This document shows, one piece after another, positions 54,811-62,457 of a DNA stretch of 64,000 nucleotides (its first letter is position 1; the number at the start of each line of letters is the position of its first letter). The stretch is from JABDIP01 sp965237625 (GTDB lineage Bacteria; Pseudomonadota; Alphaproteobacteria; DSM-16000; Inquilinaceae). The notes beneath the pieces were generated by a model that was not told the DNA's origin, made no database searches, and was given only the letters and a program-made list of their open reading frames with translations. A program made the translations under genes and the position numbers. The stretch is from contig CBDEGD010000007.1 in the NCBI GenBank assembly GCA_965237625.1, forward strand, positions 186,001 through 250,000, given 5' to 3'.

Positions 54811-54870
54811 CCAACGCGGCCCAAATCTGACGCGGCCCAAAACTGACGCGGCCCAAATCTGACGCGGCGA
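54811..54870 (+). repeat. 16-base tandem repeat between glnB and glnA
   Basis: Nearly four copies of the unit CTGACGCGGCCCAAAT (starts at 54811, 54827, 54843 and 54859, the last one partial) directly after the glnB stop. A separate direct repeat GAGTGCCACGG occurs at about 54912 and 54933. Non-coding; function unknown. Confidence 0.85.
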
Positions 54871-54973
54871 GGCGCCCCGGCCGTTGATCGCGCCGGCGGA
54901 TTGCCGCGTTCGAGTGCCACGGGCAAAACTTTGAGTGCCACGGACCTAAACAAAGCAACAGAGAGAAAGAGGC

Positions 54974-56386
54974 ATGTCCAACGACATCTCCAAGGTCTTC
55001 GACCTGATCAAGGAAAACGACGTCAGCTACGTCGATCTTCGCTTCACCGATCCGCGTGGGAAGTGGCAGCACACCGCACAGCACATCGACACCATCGATG
55101 AGGACGTCTTCACCGACGGCTTCATGTTCGACGGCTCGTCGATCGCCGGCTGGAAGGCGATCAACGAATCCGACATGGCGCTACTGCCGGACGCATCCAC
55201 CGCTGTGATGGACCCCTTCTCCGCCCAGCCTTCGCTGATCCTGGTCTGCGACGTGCAGGAGCCGTCGACCGGTCAGCCCTACACCCGCGACCCTCGCTCG
55301 ATCGCCAAGGCGGCCGAAAATTACATGGCGTCGCTGGGCATCGGCGACCGCGCCTATTTCGGCCCCGAGGCCGAATTCTTCGTGTTCGACGATGTGCGCT
55401 TCGGCCAGGAGATGCATCGCGGCTACTACTTCCTCGACAGCGAGGAAGCGCCAAGCAATGCCGGCCGGGAATACGCCGAAGGCAATATGGGCCACCGCCC
55501 CGGCATCAAGGGCGGTTATTTCCCGATCCCGCCGGTCGACAGCGGGTCCGACCTGCGCGCCGAGATGCTCAGCACCATGGCCGAGATGGGCGTGCCGGTC
55601 GAAAAGCACCACCACGAGGTGGCGCCGGCCCAGCATGAGCTGGGCATGAAATTCGATACGCTGGTCAAATGCGCCGACAGCATGCAGATTTACAAATACT
55701 GCGTGCACATGGTCGCCCATGCCTATGGCAAAACGGCCACCTTCATGCCCAAGCCGGTCAAGGACGACAATGGCTCGGGCATGCATGTGCACCAGTCGAT
55801 CTTCAAGGGCGACACGCCGGTCTTTGCAGGCTCCGGTTATGCCGATCTTTCGGAGACGGCGCTGCACTACATCGGCGGCATCATCAAACATGCCCGCGCG
55901 ATCAACGCTTTCGCCAATGCCTCTACCAACAGCTACAAGCGGCTGATCCCGGGCTTCGAGGCGCCGGTGCTGCTGGCCTATTCGGCCCGCAACCGCTCCG
56001 CCTCCTGCCGGATCCCCTACGTGACCAGCCCCAAAGGCAAGCGCGTCGAGGTGCGGTTCCCGGATGCGGCGGGCAATCCGTACCTGACCTTCGCGGCGAT
56101 GCTGATGGCCGGTCTGGACGGCATCCAGAACAAGATCCATCCGGGCGATCCGATGGACAAAAACCTGTACGATCTGCCGCCGGAAGAGCTAGCCGACGTG
56201 CCGACGGTCTGCGGTTCCCTGCGCGAGGCGCTGGGCGCCCTGGAGGCCGATCACGACTTCCTGCTGAAGGGCGACGTCTTCAGCAAGGACACGATCGAGG
56301 GCTATATGGATCTGAAGTGGGAGGAGGTCTACACCTTCGAGCACACACCCCATCCGGTCGAGTTCGGCATGTATTACAGCGTCTGA
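54974..56386 (+). CDS. glnA: Glutamine synthetase, type I
   Basis: Makes glutamine from glutamate, ammonia and ATP as a dodecamer. It has 470 residues, the GSI-beta size. FMFDGSSIAGWKAINESDM near 47-65, KHHHEVAPAQHELG and the ATP-site KPVKDDNGSGMHVHQS are conserved. The adenylylation site Y399 lies in NLYDLPPEE, so activity should be controlled by GlnE with PII. The ATG follows GAGAAAGAGG. A terminator follows the stop. Confidence 0.98.
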   Translation: MSNDISKVFDLIKENDVSYVDLRFTDPRGKWQHTAQHIDTIDEDVFTDGFMFDGSSIAGWKAINESDMALLPDASTAVMDPFSAQPSLILVCDVQEPSTGQPYTRDPRSIAKAAENYMASLGIGDRAYFGPEAEFFVFDDVRFGQEMHRGYYFLDSEEAPSNAGREYAEGNMGHRPGIKGGYFPIPPVDSGSDLRAEMLSTMAEMGVPVEKHHHEVAPAQHELGMKFDTLVKCADSMQIYKYCVHMVAHAYGKTATFMPKPVKDDNGSGMHVHQSIFKGDTPVFAGSGYADLSETALHYIGGIIKHARAINAFANASTNSYKRLIPGFEAPVLLAYSARNRSASCRIPYVTSPKGKRVEVRFPDAAGNPYLTFAAMLMAGLDGIQNKIHPGDPMDKNLYDLPPEELADVPTVCGSLREALGALEADHDFLLKGDVFSKDTIEGYMDLKWEEVYTFEHTPHPVEFGMYYSV

Positions 56387-56414
56387 CGAAGATTTTTCGC
56401 CGCGAATCCCTCGG

Positions 56415-56446
56415 ACACCCCCGCCCATCGTAGGTGGGGGTGTTTT
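56415..56446 (+). terminator. Intrinsic terminator after glnA
   Basis: Hairpin with arms ACACCCCC (56415-56422) and GGGGGTGT (56436-56443) extended by three inner pairs, followed by a short T run (56443-56446), about 30 bases after the glnA stop. It sits between convergent genes. Confidence 0.8.
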
Positions 56447-56455
56447 CGTGCATGT

Positions 56456-57847
56456 TCAGCCGGTCAACGTTTGATCTGAAGGGCCTCTGTCTTGACAAAG
56501 AAACAATTTGTCCGGATCACCAACCCGTGTTGCCGCCGTCATAATGAAGTTTGCATCGACCCGATCGTATCCAAACTTCCTTTCCAAGTACCGGCGCAGA
56601 ATAAGAAAATCATGGTGACATTCTATGATGACGTGTCCGGAATTGGGTTCAACGGTGATTGGCTCAGGCACAGACACTTCGCTCAACTCGGCCTCGGTTA
56701 GTGCAACTTCTAAGACTCCGCTCGGAGTCCTGAAACTGTGCCATTGTGCCGGCTCTTCGCAATCAGCAAACAACTGGACGAAATAGCTTCTACGGCGCTC
56801 GCCTTCGCCAACGCTGTTAGGCGGCTCTATTCCGCCAAATGTGATGGGCGGGCTTTGCGGCCTACCACGGCTGGCGAAGAACATGTGACTAGCGATCTGA
56901 ATTGTTGGTAGATGAGTCAGCGTCGCTCTGACAGCTTTTTCTATTTCCGCCTTGAATTCGCCTTCCAAGCCAGCCTTAATTGACAGCAAATTTATCGAAG
57001 TATCCACACCCACACCGAGCTCAATCCGCAATGCTTCCAGAGTATTATACGTCGATAGTGATGTGACTTCCGAACCACAGGGTTTGTAAAATCGAGCATC
57101 AGTGTTCTGAGAAAATTTCGGTATTTGCCAGAATATAGAAGTCAAGAACTCTTGCCACTCCCGGCCACGTCGAGAGTGCGGCGGATCGCGCTCAGATAGG
57201 TCGCGAATTCCGATTTCCACCACATGGTTCTTGTCGATCAGCCATTCGGTCGGGACCTCTTCCCGGCCAACGTTGTTAGCCAATGCAATGTCATCTATCT
57301 TGTCCGGTGATAGGACGACCGCGAAGCGTTCGCCGTCGCCCTCATCAGGTCGGCTTGCTACCTGATAGATTTCCCCTCGTGTGAAATCCGCAGCCAGTGG
57401 CGCATCGGCATTCGTCTTATGGAGCAAGGGTGTGTCACTAGCGATCGCCACATGAAGCTCCTGACTTTGCAGAATGCTCCAGACTCTGCCTTCCCCCACG
57501 AATAGCCCGGAACTATCGCGCAAGTATCCCCAGATTCCGTCCTCCGTTAGCACGAGGTGGCGGTCACCGCGACCCGATTTTAGCTGATGTTCGCGAAATC
57601 TGAGCATGAGTTGGCCGGCCGGAACGATCGTCAGCAGTCGATTACTTCTGATCGCCTGGAACGTTGACGGCCGATAATCAATTTCCATTATACGATGAAT
57701 CGTTGTGCCTTTTGAGATCACGAGTTCCATGTCGCCGTGAGGCAAGTCTGTGGCAAGAGACTGGGAAGATTGAAAAAGTAGAGCGACGACCAGTGTCAGA
57801 ATCATCTTCTTTATGATCTCTTTCGTATACAAGAGGCGAATTGTCAT
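56456..57847 (-). CDS. Secreted or lipid-side hypothetical protein, AT-rich
   Basis: Protein of 463 residues with an N-terminal hydrophobic segment (about 15-30, LTLVVALLFQSSQSLA) that looks like a signal peptide. No recognised domain. The middle has LRDSSGLFVGEGRVW and an SH3-like feel at about 40-140, which is only an impression. The ATG at 57847 has GGGAGG 7 bases upstream. Composition is clearly more AT-rich than the neighbours, suggesting recent acquisition. The 275 bases upstream are also AT-rich and hold no gene. Confidence 0.7.
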   Translation of the reverse strand: MTIRLLYTKEIIKKMILTLVVALLFQSSQSLATDLPHGDMELVISKGTTIHRIMEIDYRPSTFQAIRSNRLLTIVPAGQLMLRFREHQLKSGRGDRHLVLTEDGIWGYLRDSSGLFVGEGRVWSILQSQELHVAIASDTPLLHKTNADAPLAADFTRGEIYQVASRPDEGDGERFAVVLSPDKIDDIALANNVGREEVPTEWLIDKNHVVEIGIRDLSERDPPHSRRGREWQEFLTSIFWQIPKFSQNTDARFYKPCGSEVTSLSTYNTLEALRIELGVGVDTSINLLSIKAGLEGEFKAEIEKAVRATLTHLPTIQIASHMFFASRGRPQSPPITFGGIEPPNSVGEGERRRSYFVQLFADCEEPAQWHSFRTPSGVLEVALTEAELSEVSVPEPITVEPNSGHVIIECHHDFLILRRYLERKFGYDRVDANFIMTAATRVGDPDKLFLCQDRGPSDQTLTG

Positions 57848-58122
57848 ACCAAGTCCTCCCAATAAATTATCTTAGTTAATGAGAATACCATATCTGGTAG
57901 AGTCTCCGGTCACAATTACAATTATTGCCTGACCAAATGCATACGTGCCCTCTAGAGAATTAGCATATTCGTGAATTTTTTCTGCTGAACGAAACTGGTG
58001 GCAGCGCTTGGTAACTTGCCGGGATTTACGTTAGGCTGGCGGCTAGAGGCACCAACGATGCCGACACAACAGACTTTGCGGAGCAGTCAGATTCTGACCG
58101 TCAAGCGAGGCGGCCACAGCAG

Positions 58123-59001
58123 ATGTCACACGAAGAGTCACATGTCGCCGTTCTGTTCGCCGTGGTCTGCGACAGCGAACGGCTTTACGAAACCATGGGA
58201 GACGATCGGGCCCATCGCCGCATTGCCGCCTGTGCCGACGCCATGGCCTCGACGATAGGCACCCAGGATGGACGGGTGATAAAGACCTCCGACGCCGAAT
58301 TGCTCGCCGTGCTGCCCGACGCCGATTCTGCCTATCGCGCGGCGTTCGAAATGATCGACTCGCAACTGCCCGGCAGCCTGCCCCTGCGGATCGGATTCCA
58401 TGTGGGGCCGGTAATCGAAGATGCCGGCGATGTCTTTGGCGACACCGTCAACCTGGCGGCCCGCATCACCGCGCTGGCCAGAGCCGGCGAAGTGCTGATC
58501 ACCGACCAGGCTGTCGGCGCCCTTTCGGACCGGAACCGGGACGGCACCCGCCTCCTGGACCGGGAGACCACGGTCAAGGGCAAGAGCGCGCCGATCACCG
58601 TCCATGAGATGGTCATCCCGGATCAGGACATGACGGTGATGGCGGGCATTGCCAGGACTCCACCGCGATCCGAAGTCAGGCTGAGCCTGAATTTCAAGGG
58701 CCGCCGGCTGACAATCGGCGGCGGAACCGGGAAGATCACCATCGGCAGGGTCGACGAAAACGACCTCATGGTGCCCGACACGGCGGTCTCGCGCCGACAT
58801 GCGACGATCGAAGGCAGTCGCGGTCATTTCCACATCAGCGACTTCAGCACCAACGGCACCTATGTCCAGGCCGAGGGCCAGGCACCGTTGTTGCTGAAAC
58901 GGGAACGGCTCCAGCTTACCGGCACCGGCAGCATCTCCCTCGGCCGCAGCACGGCCGTCAATCCGGATAATCTGATCTGGTTCGAGCCGATTTCCGACTG
59001 A
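58123..59001 (+). CDS. Degenerate class III cyclase with FHA domain (paralogue of 18169-19056)
   Basis: Protein of 292 residues with the same cyclase-FHA layout as the gene at 18169. The first 120 residues align without gaps to it. Both metal-binding aspartates are gone: D14 is V (LFAVVCDS) and D58 is A (KTSDAELL). N110 and R114 in GDTVNLAARI are kept. The FHA domain looks intact (IGRVDEND, SRRHATIE, STNGTYV). It is therefore probably unable to catalyse alone and may act as a regulatory partner or phosphopeptide reader. Convergent with chrA. Confidence 0.82.
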   Translation: MSHEESHVAVLFAVVCDSERLYETMGDDRAHRRIAACADAMASTIGTQDGRVIKTSDAELLAVLPDADSAYRAAFEMIDSQLPGSLPLRIGFHVGPVIEDAGDVFGDTVNLAARITALARAGEVLITDQAVGALSDRNRDGTRLLDRETTVKGKSAPITVHEMVIPDQDMTVMAGIARTPPRSEVRLSLNFKGRRLTIGGGTGKITIGRVDENDLMVPDTAVSRRHATIEGSRGHFHISDFSTNGTYVQAEGQAPLLLKRERLQLTGTGSISLGRSTAVNPDNLIWFEPISD

Positions 59002-59013
59002 CAGGCGACCGCT

Positions 59014-60336
59014 TCAGAGCAGCAATTGCAGCGCTGTGCCGCATAGCCCGCTGACGGCAAGCGTCGTGATGATCCCGGCATGGAATCGAAATAGGCAGAG
59101 CGCGGCGATCGCGACGACCGCAACGGCGCGCCAATCGACCGATTCCACCAATGGCAGCGACAACTCGATCGGACCGAGTGCCAGAACTTTGAACTCCCGG
59201 AACAGCACTTGCAGCCCGAACCACAAGGCAAGGTTCAGAATCACGCCGACGACCGCCGCGGTGATCGCGGCCAGGGCCGCGGACAGCGTCGGGCGCCCGG
59301 CCAGGGATTCTATGTAGGGCGCCCCGGCAAAGACCCACAGGAAACACGGTGTGAAGGTGACCCAGAGGGCCATCATCGCGCCGGCCAGGCCAAGCATGAG
59401 GGACTGCCCTCCCTGCCAGCCATGGGCGGCGAGAAAGCCGATGAATTCGGTGACCAGGATCAGCGGGCCGGGCGTGGTCTCGGCAAGCCCGAGCCCGTCC
59501 AGCATGGCTCCAGGCGTGACCCAGCCATGGGTCTCCACCGCCGCTTGCGCCATATAGGCCAGCACCGCATAGGCGCCGCCGAAGGTCACCACCGCCAGGG
59601 AGGAGAAGAACAGGCCGATCTCCACCAGCACATGATCGGCACCCAGGGCCGCCGCAACCGCCAGCAGCGGCGTGAACCAGAGCGCCAACCAGATCACGAC
59701 GGTCGTTGTCGTGCCGCGTAGCGATGCGCCGGGTAGGGCCAAACGGGCCTCCGGGACTCCCCCGCTCCGGACGGTAGCCCGGAATGCGCCGATCAACCCG
59801 GCGGCCAGCACGATCAAAGGAAACGGCACCCCGAGGATAAAGATCGCCACGAAGGCACTACCGGCTATCACCCAATCAGCGCAGTCCTTCAGCGCCCGCC
59901 GCGCGATCCGCAACAACGCTTCGACGACGATCGCCAGTACCGCGGCCTTGACCCCGAAAAACAGCGCCGCCACCACACTGGTCTGGCCGAACTGGGCATA
60001 GATCGCCGCCAGGGCCAACACGATCGCGGCCCCAGGCAGGACAAACAGCAGCCCCGCCGCCAGCCCGCCGCGCACCCCGTGCAGCCGCCAGCCGGCATAG
60101 GTGGCGAGCTGCATGGCCTCGGGCCCCGGCAGCAGCATGCAGAAGTTCAATGCCCGCAGGAATTGCGCCTCAGTCAGCCAGCCCCGTTCATCGACCAGCA
60201 TCCGATGCATCAGCGCGATCTGTCCGGCCGGCCCACCGAAAGACAGGATGCCGATCCTTGCCCAGATGCCCAGCGTGGCGGCGAAAGGCGGCACCGCCGT
60301 CCCCTGCCCCGCCGGTTCGGCAACGGCCCTGCTCAT
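59014..60336 (-). CDS. chrA: Chromate transporter ChrA
   Basis: Inner-membrane chromate efflux protein of the two-domain CHR family, 440 residues. The N-terminal half has GILSFGGPAGQIALMHRMLVDERGWL and the LLPGPEAMQLATYAGW motif. The C-terminal repeat has VTFGGAYAVLAYM and ETTPGPLILVTEFIGF. Its ATG overlaps the stop of the rhodanese-ChrB gene (ATGA), indicating translational coupling. Confidence 0.93.
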   Translation of the reverse strand: MSRAVAEPAGQGTAVPPFAATLGIWARIGILSFGGPAGQIALMHRMLVDERGWLTEAQFLRALNFCMLLPGPEAMQLATYAGWRLHGVRGGLAAGLLFVLPGAAIVLALAAIYAQFGQTSVVAALFFGVKAAVLAIVVEALLRIARRALKDCADWVIAGSAFVAIFILGVPFPLIVLAAGLIGAFRATVRSGGVPEARLALPGASLRGTTTTVVIWLALWFTPLLAVAAALGADHVLVEIGLFFSSLAVVTFGGAYAVLAYMAQAAVETHGWVTPGAMLDGLGLAETTPGPLILVTEFIGFLAAHGWQGGQSLMLGLAGAMMALWVTFTPCFLWVFAGAPYIESLAGRPTLSAALAAITAAVVGVILNLALWFGLQVLFREFKVLALGPIELSLPLVESVDWRAVAVVAIAALCLFRFHAGIITTLAVSGLCGTALQLLL

Positions 60337-61124
60337 GCCGTCGGCTCTGCTGAGATGCGGCACCAGGCGAAGAGCGCGTCGTACAGGGCGGATCCTCGCA
60401 CTACTGCCTCTTCGTCGCTCACGGCAATCGCCGAGATGCCGAGCGAGACGGCTCGTAATCCGGCAGCCTCCGGCGCAAGGTCGGGTTGGCCCGTATCGGC
60501 GCCGCGCACGATGGTTGCCAAGCGGCGCAAGGCCGGATCGTCGATTTCGAACCGCTCGAGGAACGCGTCGAAGCTGCACCCATCGCCATGATGGCCGAAA
60601 TCGACGCCCGCGATATCGAATGGAATGCCGCCGATCTCCTCTGCGGCGGCGAGGACCTGATCGGCCTCCACGAACAGGATCTCCGCAGCCGGATCGACAA
60701 AGCGGCGGATGAACCAGGGGCAGGCGATCCGGTCCACCTTCGGCCCGGCACGGGTGACCCAGCGGCTCGGCCCGGAGTCATCGCGCTCCGGCCAACCCGC
60801 CTTGGCGAGCAGCGGCGCACCAGCCTCGCGCCACCCCTCGATGCCGCCCCTCAGTATGCGGACGTCATAGCCGCGAGCCCGCAAGATAGCTGTGGGCGCC
60901 TGGCTGACCTGATGGCCGTGAACGCAATACAGGACGACAGGGACCGACGGATCGAATTCCCGCGACCAGCGATCGACCTCCGCATGGTCGCGCCAGCGCG
61001 CCGTTGGCAGCACGGTCCCGTCAGCCTCATAGACCGACCGCCGGCGCACGTCGATCACCGCCGGCATGGCAGCGGTGCCAACCCGTCCCACAAGGTCCTC
61101 GATATCAATAAAAAACTCGCCCAC
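60333..61124 (-). CDS. chrB: Rhodanese-ChrB fusion, chromate resistance protein
   Basis: Protein of 263 residues. The N-terminal rhodanese domain (about 1-105) carries the active-site cysteine in VVLYCVHGHQVSQ, and the C-terminal ChrB domain contains WVTRAGPKVDRIACPWFIRRFVDP. ChrB family members help chromate resistance, some as regulators. The start is GTG at 61124, supported by GGAGGGG 7 bases upstream; a longer frame to 61238 has no such site. First gene of the chrB-chrA pair. Confidence 0.88.
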   Translation of the reverse strand: MGEFFIDIEDLVGRVGTAAMPAVIDVRRRSVYEADGTVLPTARWRDHAEVDRWSREFDPSVPVVLYCVHGHQVSQAPTAILRARGYDVRILRGGIEGWREAGAPLLAKAGWPERDDSGPSRWVTRAGPKVDRIACPWFIRRFVDPAAEILFVEADQVLAAAEEIGGIPFDIAGVDFGHHGDGCSFDAFLERFEIDDPALRRLATIVRGADTGQPDLAPEAAGLRAVSLGISAIAVSDEEAVVRGSALYDALFAWCRISAEPTA

Positions 61125-61280
61125 GATAAAGCCCCTCCGCAAATTCGGGGGGCGGCGCTTGGGCGAGTGCCTGACGGGGCGGCCGCGAGTGCCCCGTGCG
61201 CCGGAGTGTAGCGCATCCTGCCCTCGGCTCACAAGCACGGGCGGCCGATGGCGAGCGTCGCGCAGCCTGCGCGGAGTCGT

Positions 61281-61646
61281 TCAGCGCGGGGGAACGACTG
61301 TCTGCTCGGCGCCGCCCAGTCCATGCACGCTGTCATGAGCCCGCGCGGCGACGGTCTCGATATCTGCCGGTATGCGAATGCCGCTCTGGCTGCGCGTGAA
61401 GGGCTGTTCGTTCACATGGGGATGCGCCAGAACCCGTGTGCCGAGCACCGTGCCGTCCGGCGCCACAACCTCCCAGCGGTCGGCGTAGTGGTCCCAGCCG
61501 GCGTCGTCATGGCGCACGGTGACCGCGAAGGAATAGACGCCGTCCCCGGTCCGGCTGACCACCACATCCACCACGTCGGCCTCGCCGGCGAGCGCCGTTG
61601 TCGTCGCCAGGGCCATCACCACCGCTGCACCGATCCACAGCCTCAT
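61281..61646 (-). CDS. Small secreted hypothetical protein
   Basis: Protein of 121 residues with a signal peptide (MRLWIGAAVVMALATTTALA, cleavage after ALA). The mature part (GEADVVDVVVSRTGDGVYSF...) looks like a small beta-rich domain with several histidines. The ATG at 61646 follows GGGAGA 5 bases upstream. Convergence toward the chr genes is not seen; it lies upstream of chrB on the same strand, 156 bases away. I recognise no family name. Confidence 0.7.
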   Translation of the reverse strand: MRLWIGAAVVMALATTTALAGEADVVDVVVSRTGDGVYSFAVTVRHDDAGWDHYADRWEVVAPDGTVLGTRVLAHPHVNEQPFTRSQSGIRIPADIETVAARAHDSVHGLGGAEQTVVPPR

Positions 61647-61815
61647 TCCGATCTCCCATCCCGCCTCCATGGGATCATAAGCATGCGCGAGCGATCAGGT
61701 CGAGCCGTTCCGGCCCACCGGCCGGAGCCTGGACTGAAGCAGACGCCGGTAATCCGGTTGACCAGATGTTCCGATTATGTTCTTCTGAGAAAATTAGAAC
61801 GTTTGGAGAACAACA

Positions 61816-61911
61816 ATGTCCTGGCCACTCGTGCGAGACTTCTTCGCCCTCTCCCTCTTCTTCGCCGCTGTATACGGCTTCGCCATGCTCGGGCACGCAT
61901 ACGGACTTTAG
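61816..61911 (+). CDS. Possible 31-residue membrane microprotein
   Basis: Frame MSWPLVRDFFALSLFF...HAYGL with one hydrophobic segment (about 9-27). GGAGA lies 6 bases upstream of the ATG, and an AT-rich stretch before that could hold a promoter. It ends at the stop of the convergent thioesterase gene. Short hydrophobic frames arise by chance, so this is supported mainly by the ribosome site and by filling an otherwise empty gap. Confidence 0.45.
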   Translation: MSWPLVRDFFALSLFFAAVYGFAMLGHAYGL

Positions 61912-62360
61912 GAAGCGTCGGGCGCGCCCGGACTTTCCGGCGGCACCGGGCGGGGATTGCCGCGGCGGTCGATGGCGACGAATGTGAACAATCCGTCGGT
62001 GACCAGAACCAGGGCGCGGGATTCGCGGCGGCGGACATAGGTCTCGACCTTGACCTGGATCGAGGTGTTGCCGACCCGGTTGACCGTGGCGTAGCAGCTC
62101 ACCAGATCGCCGACGAAGACCGGCTGGCGAAAGCTCATGGCGTCGATGGCGACGGTGGCGACCCGACCGCGGGCCCGCTCGTAGGCCACGACGCTGCCGG
62201 CCAGATCCATCTGGCTCAGCAGCCAGCCGCCGAAAATATCGCCGTTGGGATTGGCGTCGGCGGGCATGGCGATGGTGCGCAGCGCCGGCTGCCCCTGCGG
62301 CAATGTCACGCGGTTTGGCGGTTTTTCGTCGCCTTTTGGGCCTTTGGGGGATTTCGCCAT
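61908..62360 (-). CDS. Acyl-CoA thioesterase, YciA-like hotdog fold
   Basis: Hydrolyses acyl-CoA to free acid and CoA. It has 150 residues with a single hotdog domain: RTIAMPADANPNGDIFGGWLLSQMDLAG contains the catalytic Asn/Asp region, then VATVAIDAMSFRQPVFVGDLVSCYA. The first 25 residues are a basic, Lys/Pro-rich extension. Divergent from parE; the shared gap has AT-rich sequence with TATAAT at 62391-62396. Confidence 0.92.
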   Translation of the reverse strand: MAKSPKGPKGDEKPPNRVTLPQGQPALRTIAMPADANPNGDIFGGWLLSQMDLAGSVVAYERARGRVATVAIDAMSFRQPVFVGDLVSCYATVNRVGNTSIQVKVETYVRRRESRALVLVTDGLFTFVAIDRRGNPRPVPPESPGAPDAS

Positions 62361-62457
62361 GGGAATTCCTCGAGAGTATACTAAATATTGTATAATCTTG
62401 GGCTAGGCATACCGCATATCCTTGCCTCCCCGCCACCGCGATTCTAATACTCCGCCC

